This document shows, one piece after another, positions 10,201 to 21,200 of a stretch of 64,000 nt of DNA. The position numbers were made by a program, and so were the translations under genes. Each line of letters starts with the position of its first letter. Position 1 is the first letter of the stretch. The stretch is from NCBI GenBank assembly GCA_921293015.1, contig OV121081.1, forward strand, positions 682,001-746,000. Reading direction: 5' to 3'. This DNA comes from Phorcus lineatus. Its lineage: Eukaryota > Mollusca > Gastropoda > Trochida > Trochidae. Under the pieces are notes generated by a model. It saw nothing but the letters and a program-made list of their open reading frames with translations. It did no database searches and had not been told where the DNA came from.

Positions 10201-11727
10201 CTTCGTCAATGTCATGTTTTTCAGTGTTTTAACTAAAATTGAGAGGCTGCGTATATCTTGTATATCCTTTATATGTTTATTTTCTCAAATAAAGACAAAA
10301 TCACGTTAAAAATGCCCCTTGCCCTTCGGATGAAGATATCAATGGTTTGGCAAATTGGCTGTATCTTGGTTTGAAGCAAACTGTAAGTCCAGTTGCCAAG
10401 CTTTTTAGCATTCATAAACTGACAAAAACCCTTCTTATGTATACGCAATCATTTCCCCTCAATCGATACAAAGCCAATGATTGTTTGCAGGCCCGCAGTG
10501 CCAAACTTGTCTCAACCAGGGCACGTGCGACCGGAACCTGGGCAGGTGTGTGTGTCCCCCCGGGTACTCGGGAGAACGCTGTGAAGGTGAGAAAGGCCGA
10601 CGAGTGGGAGGGTGGAGGAGGGGACATCTTGAAGGGCCAGTCATACAAAGATACATAGACAATAACTAACGAGTGACGGGGAATGACAGATTATCTTTCC
10701 CGAGTTATATTAATTTCGTAATTCTCGAGCCTTGGCGAGAGAATTACACAATTAATATAACGAGGGAAAGATAATCTGTCATTCCCGTCACGAGTTGGTT
10801 ATTGTTTATATTATCTATATGAGTTTTAGAATATTAAAATTCGAATATGATAGAAATAATCGTTCCTCTATAAAGGATTAGGGTTGCGAATTTCCGAATT
10901 CATACGCGTGTGCTTTGGTATTGCTTCACACTTACCTACGCACGGCTAAATTGTAATTTGTGAAAAAGTTTCAAAATAATAGCTAAAAGTAGTTATTTTT
11001 TGAACGTTTTTGTTATTGTTTTCATAACCGTCATTCAAAATAATTTCATTGAACAGTTTTGTGTTAATTTGAAGAGGTCAGCGACGCCCTATAGTAGTAC
11101 TACAAGACGGCTAAACTTGTGACGTAACCTATGAGACTGTGACGTCATAGCCGCTCGTGTCTATGACGTCATAACGATAGAACAGAACCAGGCGCTTCTT
11201 CGCGACTGTTAGCTTAACGTGATGAAGAACTAATTCAATAATTGTTCATTTCTATGATTTTGTGCAATGTGGCAGGCTTATTTCACGTTGTTTGTGGCGG
11301 CACATCTGAGAAATGACGACTGGCAACTACATGGAATAAATAAACATTGTTAAAATTCAGTCTAAGGGTAAACAAATTACCAGTCGGGACAAGTTTGAAA
11401 GATGAATGAAATAGTCCCGGCAGTACATTCTTTTTCATTGGTTCACAACAACCAATCAAATTCCAAGAAAATGTGTAACTCCCGTGTGACTTACAGGAAA
11501 AATATTACCCTGTGTCCATCTTACCATATGGGTAATATAATGAGAAACTTCTCCCCTAAAGTATATTTATGTTATTAGTTTTATATAAATTACACCTACA
11601 GCAAAGTTCAAATGCATAAGAACATTAATTTATAGCGGAAATACCCTATCGAAATTCTTCCTCCACGGTACCAGATTCACAGTAGCTCTGACGCTCTGCT
11701 CTTCTTGTTTCAGGGTGCCTCGATTGA
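7261..11727 (+). CDS. Secreted PAN/apple-vWA-EGF domain protein (332 aa)
   Basis: CDS exons: 7261-7561, 7980-8009, 9097-9654, 10491-10586 and 11714-11727. All junctions are GT..AG and phase 1, and they join without a stop into 333 codons. Residues 1-25 are a hydrophobic signal-like start. Residues 54-84 carry six cysteines (54, 58, 61, 64, 76, 84) in a PAN/apple-like domain. Exon 2 is a 10-codon linker. Residues 111-296 form a von Willebrand factor A domain with an intact MIDAS: D124-x-S126-x-S128, T196 and D230. Residues 297-328 form an EGF-like module ending CVCPPGYSGERCE. The last exon adds only GCLD and a stop. No C-terminal membrane segment or GPI signal is seen, so secretion is likely. 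vWA domains of this type bind matrix proteins through a divalent cation, so an adhesive or matrix role is the inference. An ATTAAA at 11778 may serve as poly(A) signal. Homologues would be matrilin- or collagen-like vWA proteins; the exact orthologue is unknown. Confidence 0.85.
8755..8819. repeat. Short inverted repeat with 13-bp perfect arms
   Basis: TACCATCTTTGTA (8755-8767) is perfectly complementary to 8807-8819. The loop contains TCACCCGAGC, a core also present in the element at 18565-18690. It lies in intron 2 of the PAN-vWA-EGF gene. Confidence 0.65.
10655..10812. repeat. Long hairpin (foldback) element in intron 4
   Basis: The left arm (about 10658-10722) and right arm (about 10735-10806) are almost complete reverse complements. 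The arms share GAATGACAGATTATCTTTCC and its complement, with a central loop around CTCGAGCCTTGG. There is no coding capacity. It is typical of a foldback MITE. It lies in the intron between the EGF exon and the terminal exon of the PAN-vWA-EGF gene. Confidence 0.85.
11120..11171. promoter_or_regulatory. Three CRE-like sites in tandem
   Basis: TGACGTAA (11120-11127), TGACGTCA (11140-11147) and TGACGTCA (11164-11171) lie within 52 bp. TGACGTCA is the CREB/ATF consensus. They sit in the last intron of the PAN-vWA-EGF gene, possibly inside a repeat. Function is unproven. Confidence 0.35.
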
Positions 11728-14700
11728 CAACCTTGTCCTGTCATGACAACCTTGTCCTGTCATGACAACCAACTCTTATTAAACTAATGCTGTTACCTGC
11801 ATGACATGACGACTTATCGGCTTCACTTTGTAACATTCATTCAATTAGTTAAGTATGTAGTGTTTTTGTGTGTTATAATAATGTACACGTTTATTGTTAT
11901 GGTTAAGATCTCTAATAATCATAGCTGGACTTTCGAAATGTTCTTGTAACCAGAATGATTCAAGTACACGTCTCCTTAGAGATGCTATATGTATATTTGT
12001 TTTGTCTCAATAACTCCCGATTATGTGAGTCCAACGAGAGGTTCTTGTAGCGTGCTCACGTATCCTCGGTACTTGGTATACTATATCTATAGATCTAGTG
12101 ACTCTTTAGTTAGAAGACAGTGTCAGTCGGTCATTGTATCTTTTGGAATTAGCTTTGTTATTCTGTATCTTTGTAATTTTTCCCGATGAAGTTGTAAATA
12201 TTTGAATGTGATTAATCGACAAAGTTCTTGACGGCATGTTGATGTTGATTTCCAATCGTTCCGTGTCTTCTCACAATATTGTTTGCATATTTAAACACGG
12301 TGTAAGGAAATATTAATCATAGAAATATAGCCATTTCTACGTAAAAACACTTAAAAAGGCTTTTGGAAATATTCATAGTTTTTGTCTGTTAAACAATTAT
12401 TCATTTTGAATCAGCCTTAAAGAAAAAATAACAAAGCAGTGATTTTCCACTTAAGGACAATTAACGGTGTTTATTAATGGTCAATGGGCAATCGAACAGT
12501 TTACTTCCTTGTCTGACGTCACCATTATTCTGACCAATCACAAGACTGATTTAGCGTATCTCCCAGTCCATACCAATCGTCCATTATATAAGCTGACTAA
12601 AGCGTGAATAGTTATTTGTGATGTTATATGTGATGACATTGACCACTAAACAAATAGTGAATTCAATACAACGTACAGATGAAGGTGATAATTGACGTTT
12701 TGTTAGGGAAATCTTTAGTTATAAGGTGACGAAAGTTCTCGGAAACTGTGTGCCTTAGTTACTTATTGACCTGTTAGCAAAGATGTTCTTCTTGGAAAAC
12801 AACGTACATTTGTCTTGTAGATGACTTGTTTAATATGTTTGTTATTCGTTGCTACATTACAGCCAAACCTTCATATTTATCTTTACTTTCGTTTTAAAAG
12901 GAACAACGCGGACTCTTTACAACACTCCTGTAACTGAACGAATGTATTCTTATAATTATTATTGAAATATGATTTACAGAATGATGATTTGTTACTAATG
13001 TTTGTTATAGTATTGAATCTCTCCCCAAGAAAGCTTGAAATATCCTACAGATGCAACTTTATTGTTTTCGGGGTGGAAATCTGCATACTTTTAAGACAAT
13101 GCGGCTATCTTTGAGTTCCAGAATGTCCATAAAAAGATCGATGATCGAAAGTGTTAGGATGAGAACTCAAGAATTGAGTAGTTATGGGCTTATGGTCTTA
13201 TTATAGATCCTACAAGGATACGTCAAGTTTCTAAAAGCTTTTTTGTTTGCTTAAGATGGTTGATGGTTTCATGTGAGAAAAGGTTTTGAATAATCTGAAG
13301 GCCCCCATTTCGACAAAGAGATTTACAAAAGGGTGAAATTACTTTAACCTTACTGAACCTCCATGTTGGAATTCGCATCCCAAACGTGCACGTGTGTTCA
13401 TCATTTCTTTAGTTTAAGAGACATTGCCTCTCAGAGTCGCACATACGTAGTGCCATTAAAGGTGGCATTTTATCGATTAGTACTGACTCATGCTGAAAGA
13501 AGCATTTCAAGGCACAATAACACGCCTTTTCAGTTCAGATTGGCTATTTTAAGGTATTTCAGGACATAGGAACCCACTTCAGCTTTTTTCGATGCAATAA
13601 AACACTTATTATTCTTCAACTATGAAAATGTTGAGACGACCGCTGTCAGAGACATAAACATGTATGGTAAGCTGTGCACAAAACGGAAAAATGATTGACA
13701 TTTGAAAACGGCTTCACAAGTTATATGTGCAGTTTGTGAATTAACCTAAACTTTGACCTGAGAAAAAATGATGAAATATAATTCATTGAAAAATCTGTGT
13801 AAAGAAACCAATTTAATTACATTGAATTAACATAACCAAAGTGGTTGCCAGTTACTGGTTTGGAGCAAATTTAGATATTTCCTATATTGTAGTTCATGTG
13901 GATTTAATGCAATGTTGCAATAAATTCTTGCAGTCTTCAAAAATCAACTTTATAACCTTAATACGTAAACATTTGCTAAACAACTTACGAGACCTGTAGA
14001 AGTGCGTGTCATTAGTAATATCGATAGCTATGCTATCTATGCATTTATTGTATTTACGAAATATTGGTGTGAAATAAAGCCGTTAATATTTAATGATTCA
14101 GCATAGAGACAATGTATAGCTATAAAGTTTCAGATCGAAAACAGTACAATGACAATTCAGAAATTGAAGTATTAACCGTTAAAATATTTGCGCTTGAAAA
14201 TTAATGTGAGGCATATTGAATTCATCCTCACATTTGGGTTCTTCTATGTCATCAAATTAAAAGAAAATGTTTGGAAATCACGAAGTATTGCTTTTAAATG
14301 ATCCAGTAGTTATGCTTCAGAAAAGAAGATCGTTTCACTTTGTGTATTTCACGCAGTTAACGTTTTCAATACCTGCACGCTATTAATTTAAACAATTTTT
14401 CCCTTACCGCACGACAACGATTGATAAAAAAGTTACTAAAGGCGCCATCATATAACCACATTCCTGTTTGGCAGCCATTGGTTATCGATATAACTATCCA
14501 TTGCGCAAACACAACGACTCCCCTGTCCCCTGCGGATTTCGAAAGGTAAGTCGTGGAAATGTCGGCATTGATTCATACCTATGAATACCTAGACTTAGTC
14601 AAGGGATATCTTCAAGCTTATCAAATGGTTTTCCAATGAAGCTTGGCTTAGCGCTAGGAATATCTAGTGCCAACAGGGTAACACGAGGTGGAGGACCGAG

Positions 14701-16190
14701 GCACAGTTGTCCGACAAATGGCTATGTCACATATATACACGGTTCTTACCAAAATAGCGATTATGAGACGGACAGTCAGTGATAACCAGCATGTTGAAAC
14801 CATGGAAACTCTTCCCACAAATAGTATAAAGTAATTCCTTCCTTCAGTAAATCCCTCACAAGTAAGCCACATGTCTCGCTTCTTACTAGTCTTACATAAT
14901 CACTGTCGATAGAGGAATCTTGACCCATTTGTCATACGTAATTGTACGCGACGAATTATACTTCGTATAAAGGGTTATCTACTACTCTTAATTTTGTAAA
15001 AGGGGTGTAGAAATACTATAATTATACAAACGATACTATTACAAATTACAAGAAGTGCAATTCATATAAACGACATGCTAGAATAACTCATTTTTAGAAC
15101 ATGTCGTTTGTGTTAACACCCAACCCTAGTTATGACGTCACCGTTAAGGTACAAACCGTCAAAGTGGAAGCCTAAGGGTTAAATGATACAGAGGTAAGAT
15201 CAAACCTTGCCTTATCGACCCATGTTTTCATCGTGACAACCCATATCCCGTGTTCTTCTAACAGAGCGGAGTAGCAGGAAGGATGAAGGTAACAAAGCGT
15301 GAATAATTATAAATACAATTACGCACGGTTACAGATCCCATTTCCATTGAAAATTGTAAAATGATTAAGCCTGCTGAAGCAAGCGAAGTTGTCATTAGGC
15401 AGGTGTTGATTATGTTCAAGTGCTATTAACAAGTGTCGGCTTTGACGTAATAAGAACGCGGTGGGCTGGTTTCAGGACAGTACAAATATTACATTACACC
15501 GTGAAATCATCTAGATGGAATTACAACATAATGAACATGCATGTGGCAAGGATTAGAAATATCGAAATATCTTCGAGGATCGAGATGGCTCACACGATCG
15601 TCAAAGATAAGGCAATAATTACGCTCCACTACGTCACAAATTGATGTACAACGCTTCAAGCGTAATTAAGCACAATCAACATCTGTTTTCAATAAGATTG
15701 GTTGGATTATAAATAAATGTTTTGAAGCCAAATGATCTCAATGTATGTTTTAAAGCCAATTAATGGCGATATGAACGTCTTGGGATGTTCATACCGTTGT
15801 GTAGGGGTACTGCAAGGGTATTGTAACGGTAGCTGTACACTATGGCCTTGAAAGTACAGAGCCACATTTTACTAGGAAATCCATTTGACGAAAAATTTCC
15901 ACTTTTTCGTAAGTAAGTAAACATTTGATAAACACACAACATGATAAGGATTACCAAACCATAGCGCCGTGCAAATCTTGGTTTTGAAATCGAATGGATG
16001 GATCAGTTTCGCTAAAACGATCATTTTGTCAAAAACATAACACGTACCTGATTAAAGACAGTTAGAGAGAGGGTTAAATAGCATTATATATATCCACTGA
16101 TTTATTTACAGACGACCAAATGTTTGAAATTCATGACTTTTGAAAAGTGAAAGCTTATTTGATAACTGATCTACAAAAATTTGATATATA
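11728..16190. other. Intergenic region with promoter-like patches
   Basis: No coding exon is recognised. Notable are the CRE/CCAAT/TATA cluster at 12514-12592, a small inverted repeat with ACGACATG/CATGTCGT arms near 15070-15110, and a CCATTGG followed by a consensus donor (GAAAG|GTAAGT) near 14480-14546. The remainder is AT-rich and featureless to me. Confidence 0.45.
12514..12592 (+). promoter_or_regulatory. Promoter-like cluster (CRE, two CCAAT, TATA)
   Basis: TGACGTCA at 12514-12521, CCAAT at 12534-12538 and 12573-12577, and TATATAAG at 12585-12592 occur in the order and spacing of a plus-strand core promoter. No gene is recognised directly downstream, so this may be coincidence or may drive an unrecognised transcript. 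Confidence 0.35.
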
Positions 16191-17786
16191 CATTTGGAAA
16201 AAAGTTAAGCACCCCCTAGTTTAACAAACAATATGTTTGCAAGTGTGTATAATATTTCTTTTATATTGATAATGTAACTTATATGTTACAATTGCTATTA
16301 CACCTTGTGACATTTAGTAGGTTTTGTCGCACAAACACAACCAGGGAAGAAATGCAACATCATAACCCATGATCTTCTCAAAAAGCAGTTTGCGCGCATT
16401 TTTAAAACGGGTATTTATTCTGAAGCCCTAGAAATGCAATTCAATTTTGACCGACTACGGCACGAAGGCGATCGATAGAAGGTAAAAAATGGCAAGTAAT
16501 TGGAATGCATAACGCTGGAATGTCTTACAAAGCAATTGAACGTCAAATAAACGTTTACTACACGGTGGCCAGTCGTTTAGTGAGGAAATTCCAGCAAACA
16601 AATCTTGTAAAGGACAGACCAAGATCCGGGAGACCACCAAAAACTAATCAGCGTGAAAACAGAGCACTGCTTATAATCGTACGACGTTATCCGTTTGCGT
16701 CGGGTTCAGTTCTGAAGGTTACCCAATCGTCGTTTGTCATCCCGGACTGTTCGTAGTAGTCTTAGACATGTTGGAATGAGGTGTAGGCGATCTGTCAAAC
16801 GGCTCTTCCTGAGTGATCAGCACAAAAGACTACGATTACAATGGTGTTTGGCTCGTAGAGGTTGGAATCAGAGGACTTGGCGCAAAGTTCATTGGTCAGA
16901 TAAAAGCCGATTCTTACTGCATGTTAATGATGGTCGAGTGATAGTTTGGCGGCGGTTAAATACAGCATTGACACATAAGAACGTGATGTCAACAGTTGCA
17001 TTTGGTGGCGGTTCGATTATGATCTGGGGTTGCTTGTCGCATGACTGTAAACTTGATTTGGTGACAGTTTGTGGTAACTTGACAGGGGATCGATACAGAC
17101 AGGTAGTACTGGAACCAGTTGTGGTACCACTTTTCGACAACCACGCCCTTGCCACACGGCCGTTATTTATGAGTGACAAAGCCGGACCCCACCGAGCTCG
17201 TGCTTTGACCGACTTTCTGATCACTAATACAGTAGACAAATTACCATGGCCTGCCATGAGTCCTGATCTGAAGCCTTTGGAGCACATTTGGGACCTCATC
17301 GGTCGACGAGTGAGAGCCTATGATCCTCCTTTGCAAACTCTTTAACAGTTGGAAGCTGCTTTACATCGTGAATGGCGCAGATTGACCATAGAAAAAATAA
17401 GGAGGTACACTTGTAGTATGCGACGCAGGATACAAGCTGTCATCAATGCACAGGGTGGATACACGCGTTATTGACTATAAACAACTCTGGTGTGTAGAAG
17501 AAGGTTGAAATATCATTTTCAAATTAGTTTAAACACAATTTATTGTTTGTCATCTTTTGCAGGACTAAACTTGTAAAGGGTATAGTTTCCTATCAAAATG
17601 GGGCGATTTTGTAAAAGCACACTGTGTAACACAAAGGTCATGTAGGCTTGCTTGAAAAATGTTTCCACACAGTAGACAGTAGGGGGTTTTAAAACAGCAG
17701 TGAGTTTTTAACGATTATCTCATTTCTAAAATCAAACGTCTCGCCAGTTAAAAAATACTAGGGATGCTTAACTTTTTTCCATTATA
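16191..17786 (+). mobile_element. Tc1-like transposon (DD34E), inactive
   Basis: A perfect 17-bp terminal inverted repeat, TGGAAAAAAGTTAAGCA, lies at 16195-16211 and inverted at 17765-17781. The similarity extends a few bases further in (CCCTAGT). The 1.6 kb length, TA-rich flanks and internal transposase are typical of full-length Tc1 elements. The exact outer boundary is blurred by TATA repeats on both sides. Confidence 0.9.
16490..17474 (+). pseudogene. Tc1-like transposase pseudogene
   Basis: The N-terminal helix-turn-helix part (WQVIGMHNAGMSYKAIERQI..., then GRPPKT) reads in one frame from about 16490. A frameshift near 16720-16735 moves the rest into a second frame (SSRTVRSSLRHVGMR...). 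The catalytic core shows HWSDKSRF, LFMSDKAGPH and SPDLKPLEHIWD; the second Asp and the Glu are separated by 34 residues, giving DD34E. The usual WSDE and QDNA motifs carry K in place of E and N. An in-frame TAA at 17343-17345 interrupts the C-terminus, which otherwise continues to a TGA at 17472-17474. The gene cannot encode an active enzyme as it stands. Confidence 0.9.
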
Positions 17787-18139
17787 TATATATTTGATTG
17801 ACGTATATATATAGTTACAAAGTACGTCCATGTATTGTCTAGAACATAAATGAGAACTGGTCGAGAAATAAGTGCTTTCCTACTATCGTATGTAAACAGG
17901 TACAGGCGAGCTTGTATACGGCATCGTGTTTACAGGTCCGTAGGCCAAATCAACACAGACGGAGATATCTGATAAAACACGGGATAACGGTAAAGTCCAT
18001 GTACATAGACAATGTTCTCATACTCACAACTAACAAGTTGAGGTTCTATAATTTATCTTTAATATGAGTACGTTTTTAAATCGTAACAATATTCTATTAC
18101 TTTACAAAAACTAAATCCTACAATAACAAAAGAAAATAG

Positions 18140-18145
18140 TTTAAT
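18140..18145 (-). terminator. Possible poly(A) signal (ATTAAA) of the SLC16-like gene
   Basis: ATTAAA on the minus strand, 68 bp past the stop codon at 18213. It is a weak variant signal in AT-rich sequence. Confidence 0.3.
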
Positions 18146-18212
18146 ATATTGAGAGGACAGTTGCGGACAATTGCATTAGAGTAAAAATTAAGTCAACTGT
18201 ATTTCGGTTCTG

Positions 18213-21200
18213 TTACTTAAACTCCCTGCATCGCCTGTGAATAAGAACTGCATAGAAGGACACGCTGCACAACAACCCTGCCGCTGTAGCTCCGTACACG
18301 ACGCTGTTGTAAGACTCCGTCCAGTCCTTCAAGGAACCTGGAAAAAACAGTCCGAGAAAGTAGGAACAATCATGTCCACACGTTATCAGACAGAAAAAGA
18401 TATCAACCAATGATCGATATGACACTTAAAATTATATGACTATGAACGTATAAAATCGTGTTCAAAAACGGTTACGAATGTTCTTTACATATTCTTTCCG
18501 CGTATGCTTGAATGTAGATTTTGATTTTTTTGTTTTGATTTTGTGACTTCGGTAATAAGTAGAATATCATATTCATGCCCATGACATATTTAGGACACCA
18601 TGGAGTGCCAAAGTATTAGTATCACCCGAGCGAGTGCGATGTTAAGGCACGAGCGTTGTGAACATGGTATGTTATGGGCACGAACATAATCTTATGTTTT
18701 TATTTACAAGTCAAGTATAGTCGAATTTCGCTCATTTAGAACGCGATGTGATAGGCGAACTGTGACGTCAAAGTTTCGTGTATCACGTGACCTCACAAAG
18801 AAAAAGATATATTTATCCCAAGGGCATCGTATGATGAATATGAACCCCTACATAACTGCCCTCTTAGGTAATAAACGTATTTATTACCTAGTCAAAACAA
18901 ATTGAAAGTCAACCATGTTGGCGTGCATAAAATTTGCCTCGCAAAAATGAGCCTATGATTTTATTGTTACCACTCAATGGGGAACCCTGACATACTAATC
19001 CGCCAGGTGGCGCGTCGGAATTTCCGTCCCGGAAGTTTCACTAGCGTAATGTCGCTATACAGTGAGCGAAGTTTTGACGTGCGAAAATTTAAGAATGTAA
19101 TTTTGATTTTTTTATGTTTGTTGATCACCTTTTAGTTTTGAGGGCAGTGTTCTGTTAAGCCTTTTAAACCTTGGGCCCAATGGTCCCACTTCAGAAAAAA
19201 GTTGGGTAGGAGTAAAGTCTGTTACAAGTACCAAAATCAATCTAAAATCAAACTAGATTAATCTATTTCATTTGCTTGTATTTAAAATATGTGCATGCAG
19301 TCATAGGCCAATACAATAAGAAACCATTTGATGATTTCAATGCACTAACCTATGACTATCCTAAAATGTCTAATTAATGACAGTAGTAGTTTTAGGGATA
19401 AAACCTGAAATAATTTGAAACTTTGATTTCAGATAAACATATAGATAGACAATGAAGCCACACTGACTGGTTAATTTAGTTCTGTTCTTCTAAGGCATTT
19501 TAGTATTAAATTAAATCTGTTTGAAAAAGTGAACAGTATTGCCCTGATTGGAAAAGCTGCCTTTTCAAAGTGTATTTTTACTCAAAATTGAAACGACAAG
19601 GATATTTTTACATAGGCCTATTTGAAAATAATTTTTCTTGAAAATAATCATGCGTATTTTTTAAAACAGAGTTAATTTGTCATTATCAGTAAAATATATT
19701 TCCTTTTGTAGCAATACTTTTATCTGAAATTTATTTCAAATATTTTACTCCAAATATTTGAAGTGGGAAGGATTATTTTGAAACGTCGCCAAGGATGATA
19801 AATTCATAATGATCATAACGTCAGCATATCGTTTACGGTCGTCTCGCGGACGGTGCTATCATCTTCATTAATCAAATCTATAAATATCTTTCCTGTAAAA
19901 TAAGGTAGGCTATATTGTGCTTTCATTGATTTAAAAGGAGCTTTTGATTTAGTGTATAGAAATGGTTTATTTTCTAATTTATGGAAAGGCGGTGTTATGG
20001 GTAGAATATTGATAGTTCTTAAAAATATGTATTAATCAGTTAAATCATGCGTGTCTTTAGATGTTAGTCTCACGGATTTTTTCGAGTGTCTTTCAGGTGT
20101 TAGACAAGGATGTCAGCTGTCACCGTTTTTATTCTCGTTCTTTATTAATGATATTGTGGAAGAGCTGGAATGCGCATCCCATGGTGTTACATTGCACCCT
20201 TTAGAACTGTGTCTGTTTTAGGTCTACAAAAACCTTGATAAGTTAGCTGTATATTGACATGTGATAAATGGAAACTCACTGTTAACATTGACAAAAGTAA
20301 AGTTGTGGTATTTAGAAATGGTGGAAAGCTAAGATATCAGGAAAAGTTTAGAACTGGCAATGACGAAATCTTAACAGTATCTAACTGTAAATATCTCGGT
20401 GTCCAGTTATCTTCATCTGGCTCTTGGCACTTAACTCAGAAGACATTAGCGCAGCAGGCGTGGAAAGTCATTCACATACTCCAATCTAGGTTAGGTACAC
20501 TTTCATCTCTGCCCCACGATGTCTGTTTCAGAATCTTTAATTTTATGTGAAAGTTTTACCCATTTGACTCATGGTTCGGAACTTTGGGGATTTCATACAG
20601 CTCCTGATGTGGAAACTGTCAACACAAAATTTCTTAAAAAAGGCTTATAGTTTTCAATATAACCGGACGGAAAGTGGTAGTGCTTGCTGGGCATAAATCA
20701 ATGCTGTTCTGCTATGGTTTCGGAGAGGTTTGGATTCAACAGGGTGTTGGAAGTGCGGATCTTTTCTTGCATCAGTTTCGGCAAAGGTGTGTTGACATGG
20801 AAATTCAAGGTTCCCATGATTACATTAAGTCTAATGTTCGTTGCTGTCAAGGATAATTTCCAATATAGTAATTGGGTGAGATTTATTGATGTAACACTAT
20901 TTCGAATAAATATCTTAAATTTCCTAGGATCCAATCATAGTATTTTAATTGAAACACGCAGATACTATAATATTATACCAAGACATGAACTTACTTGCTC
21001 CCTCTGTATAACACCAAATATCGAAGATGAATTTCACTTTTGTTTAGTGTGCCCATTTTATCTTAATTTGCGTGTCAACCTTCTCCCGAGATATTATCAC
21101 TCTTTTCCAACTCTTCATAAGTTGTCAATGTTATTTTGCTCCGCTTCTGGATATATTTGTGTAAATTTTGCGAAATATGTATTTCTGGCTGCAAAGAAAC

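Noticed and set aside
16889-17299. 136-codon minus-strand frame
   Set aside because: It is antisense to the Tc1-like transposase.
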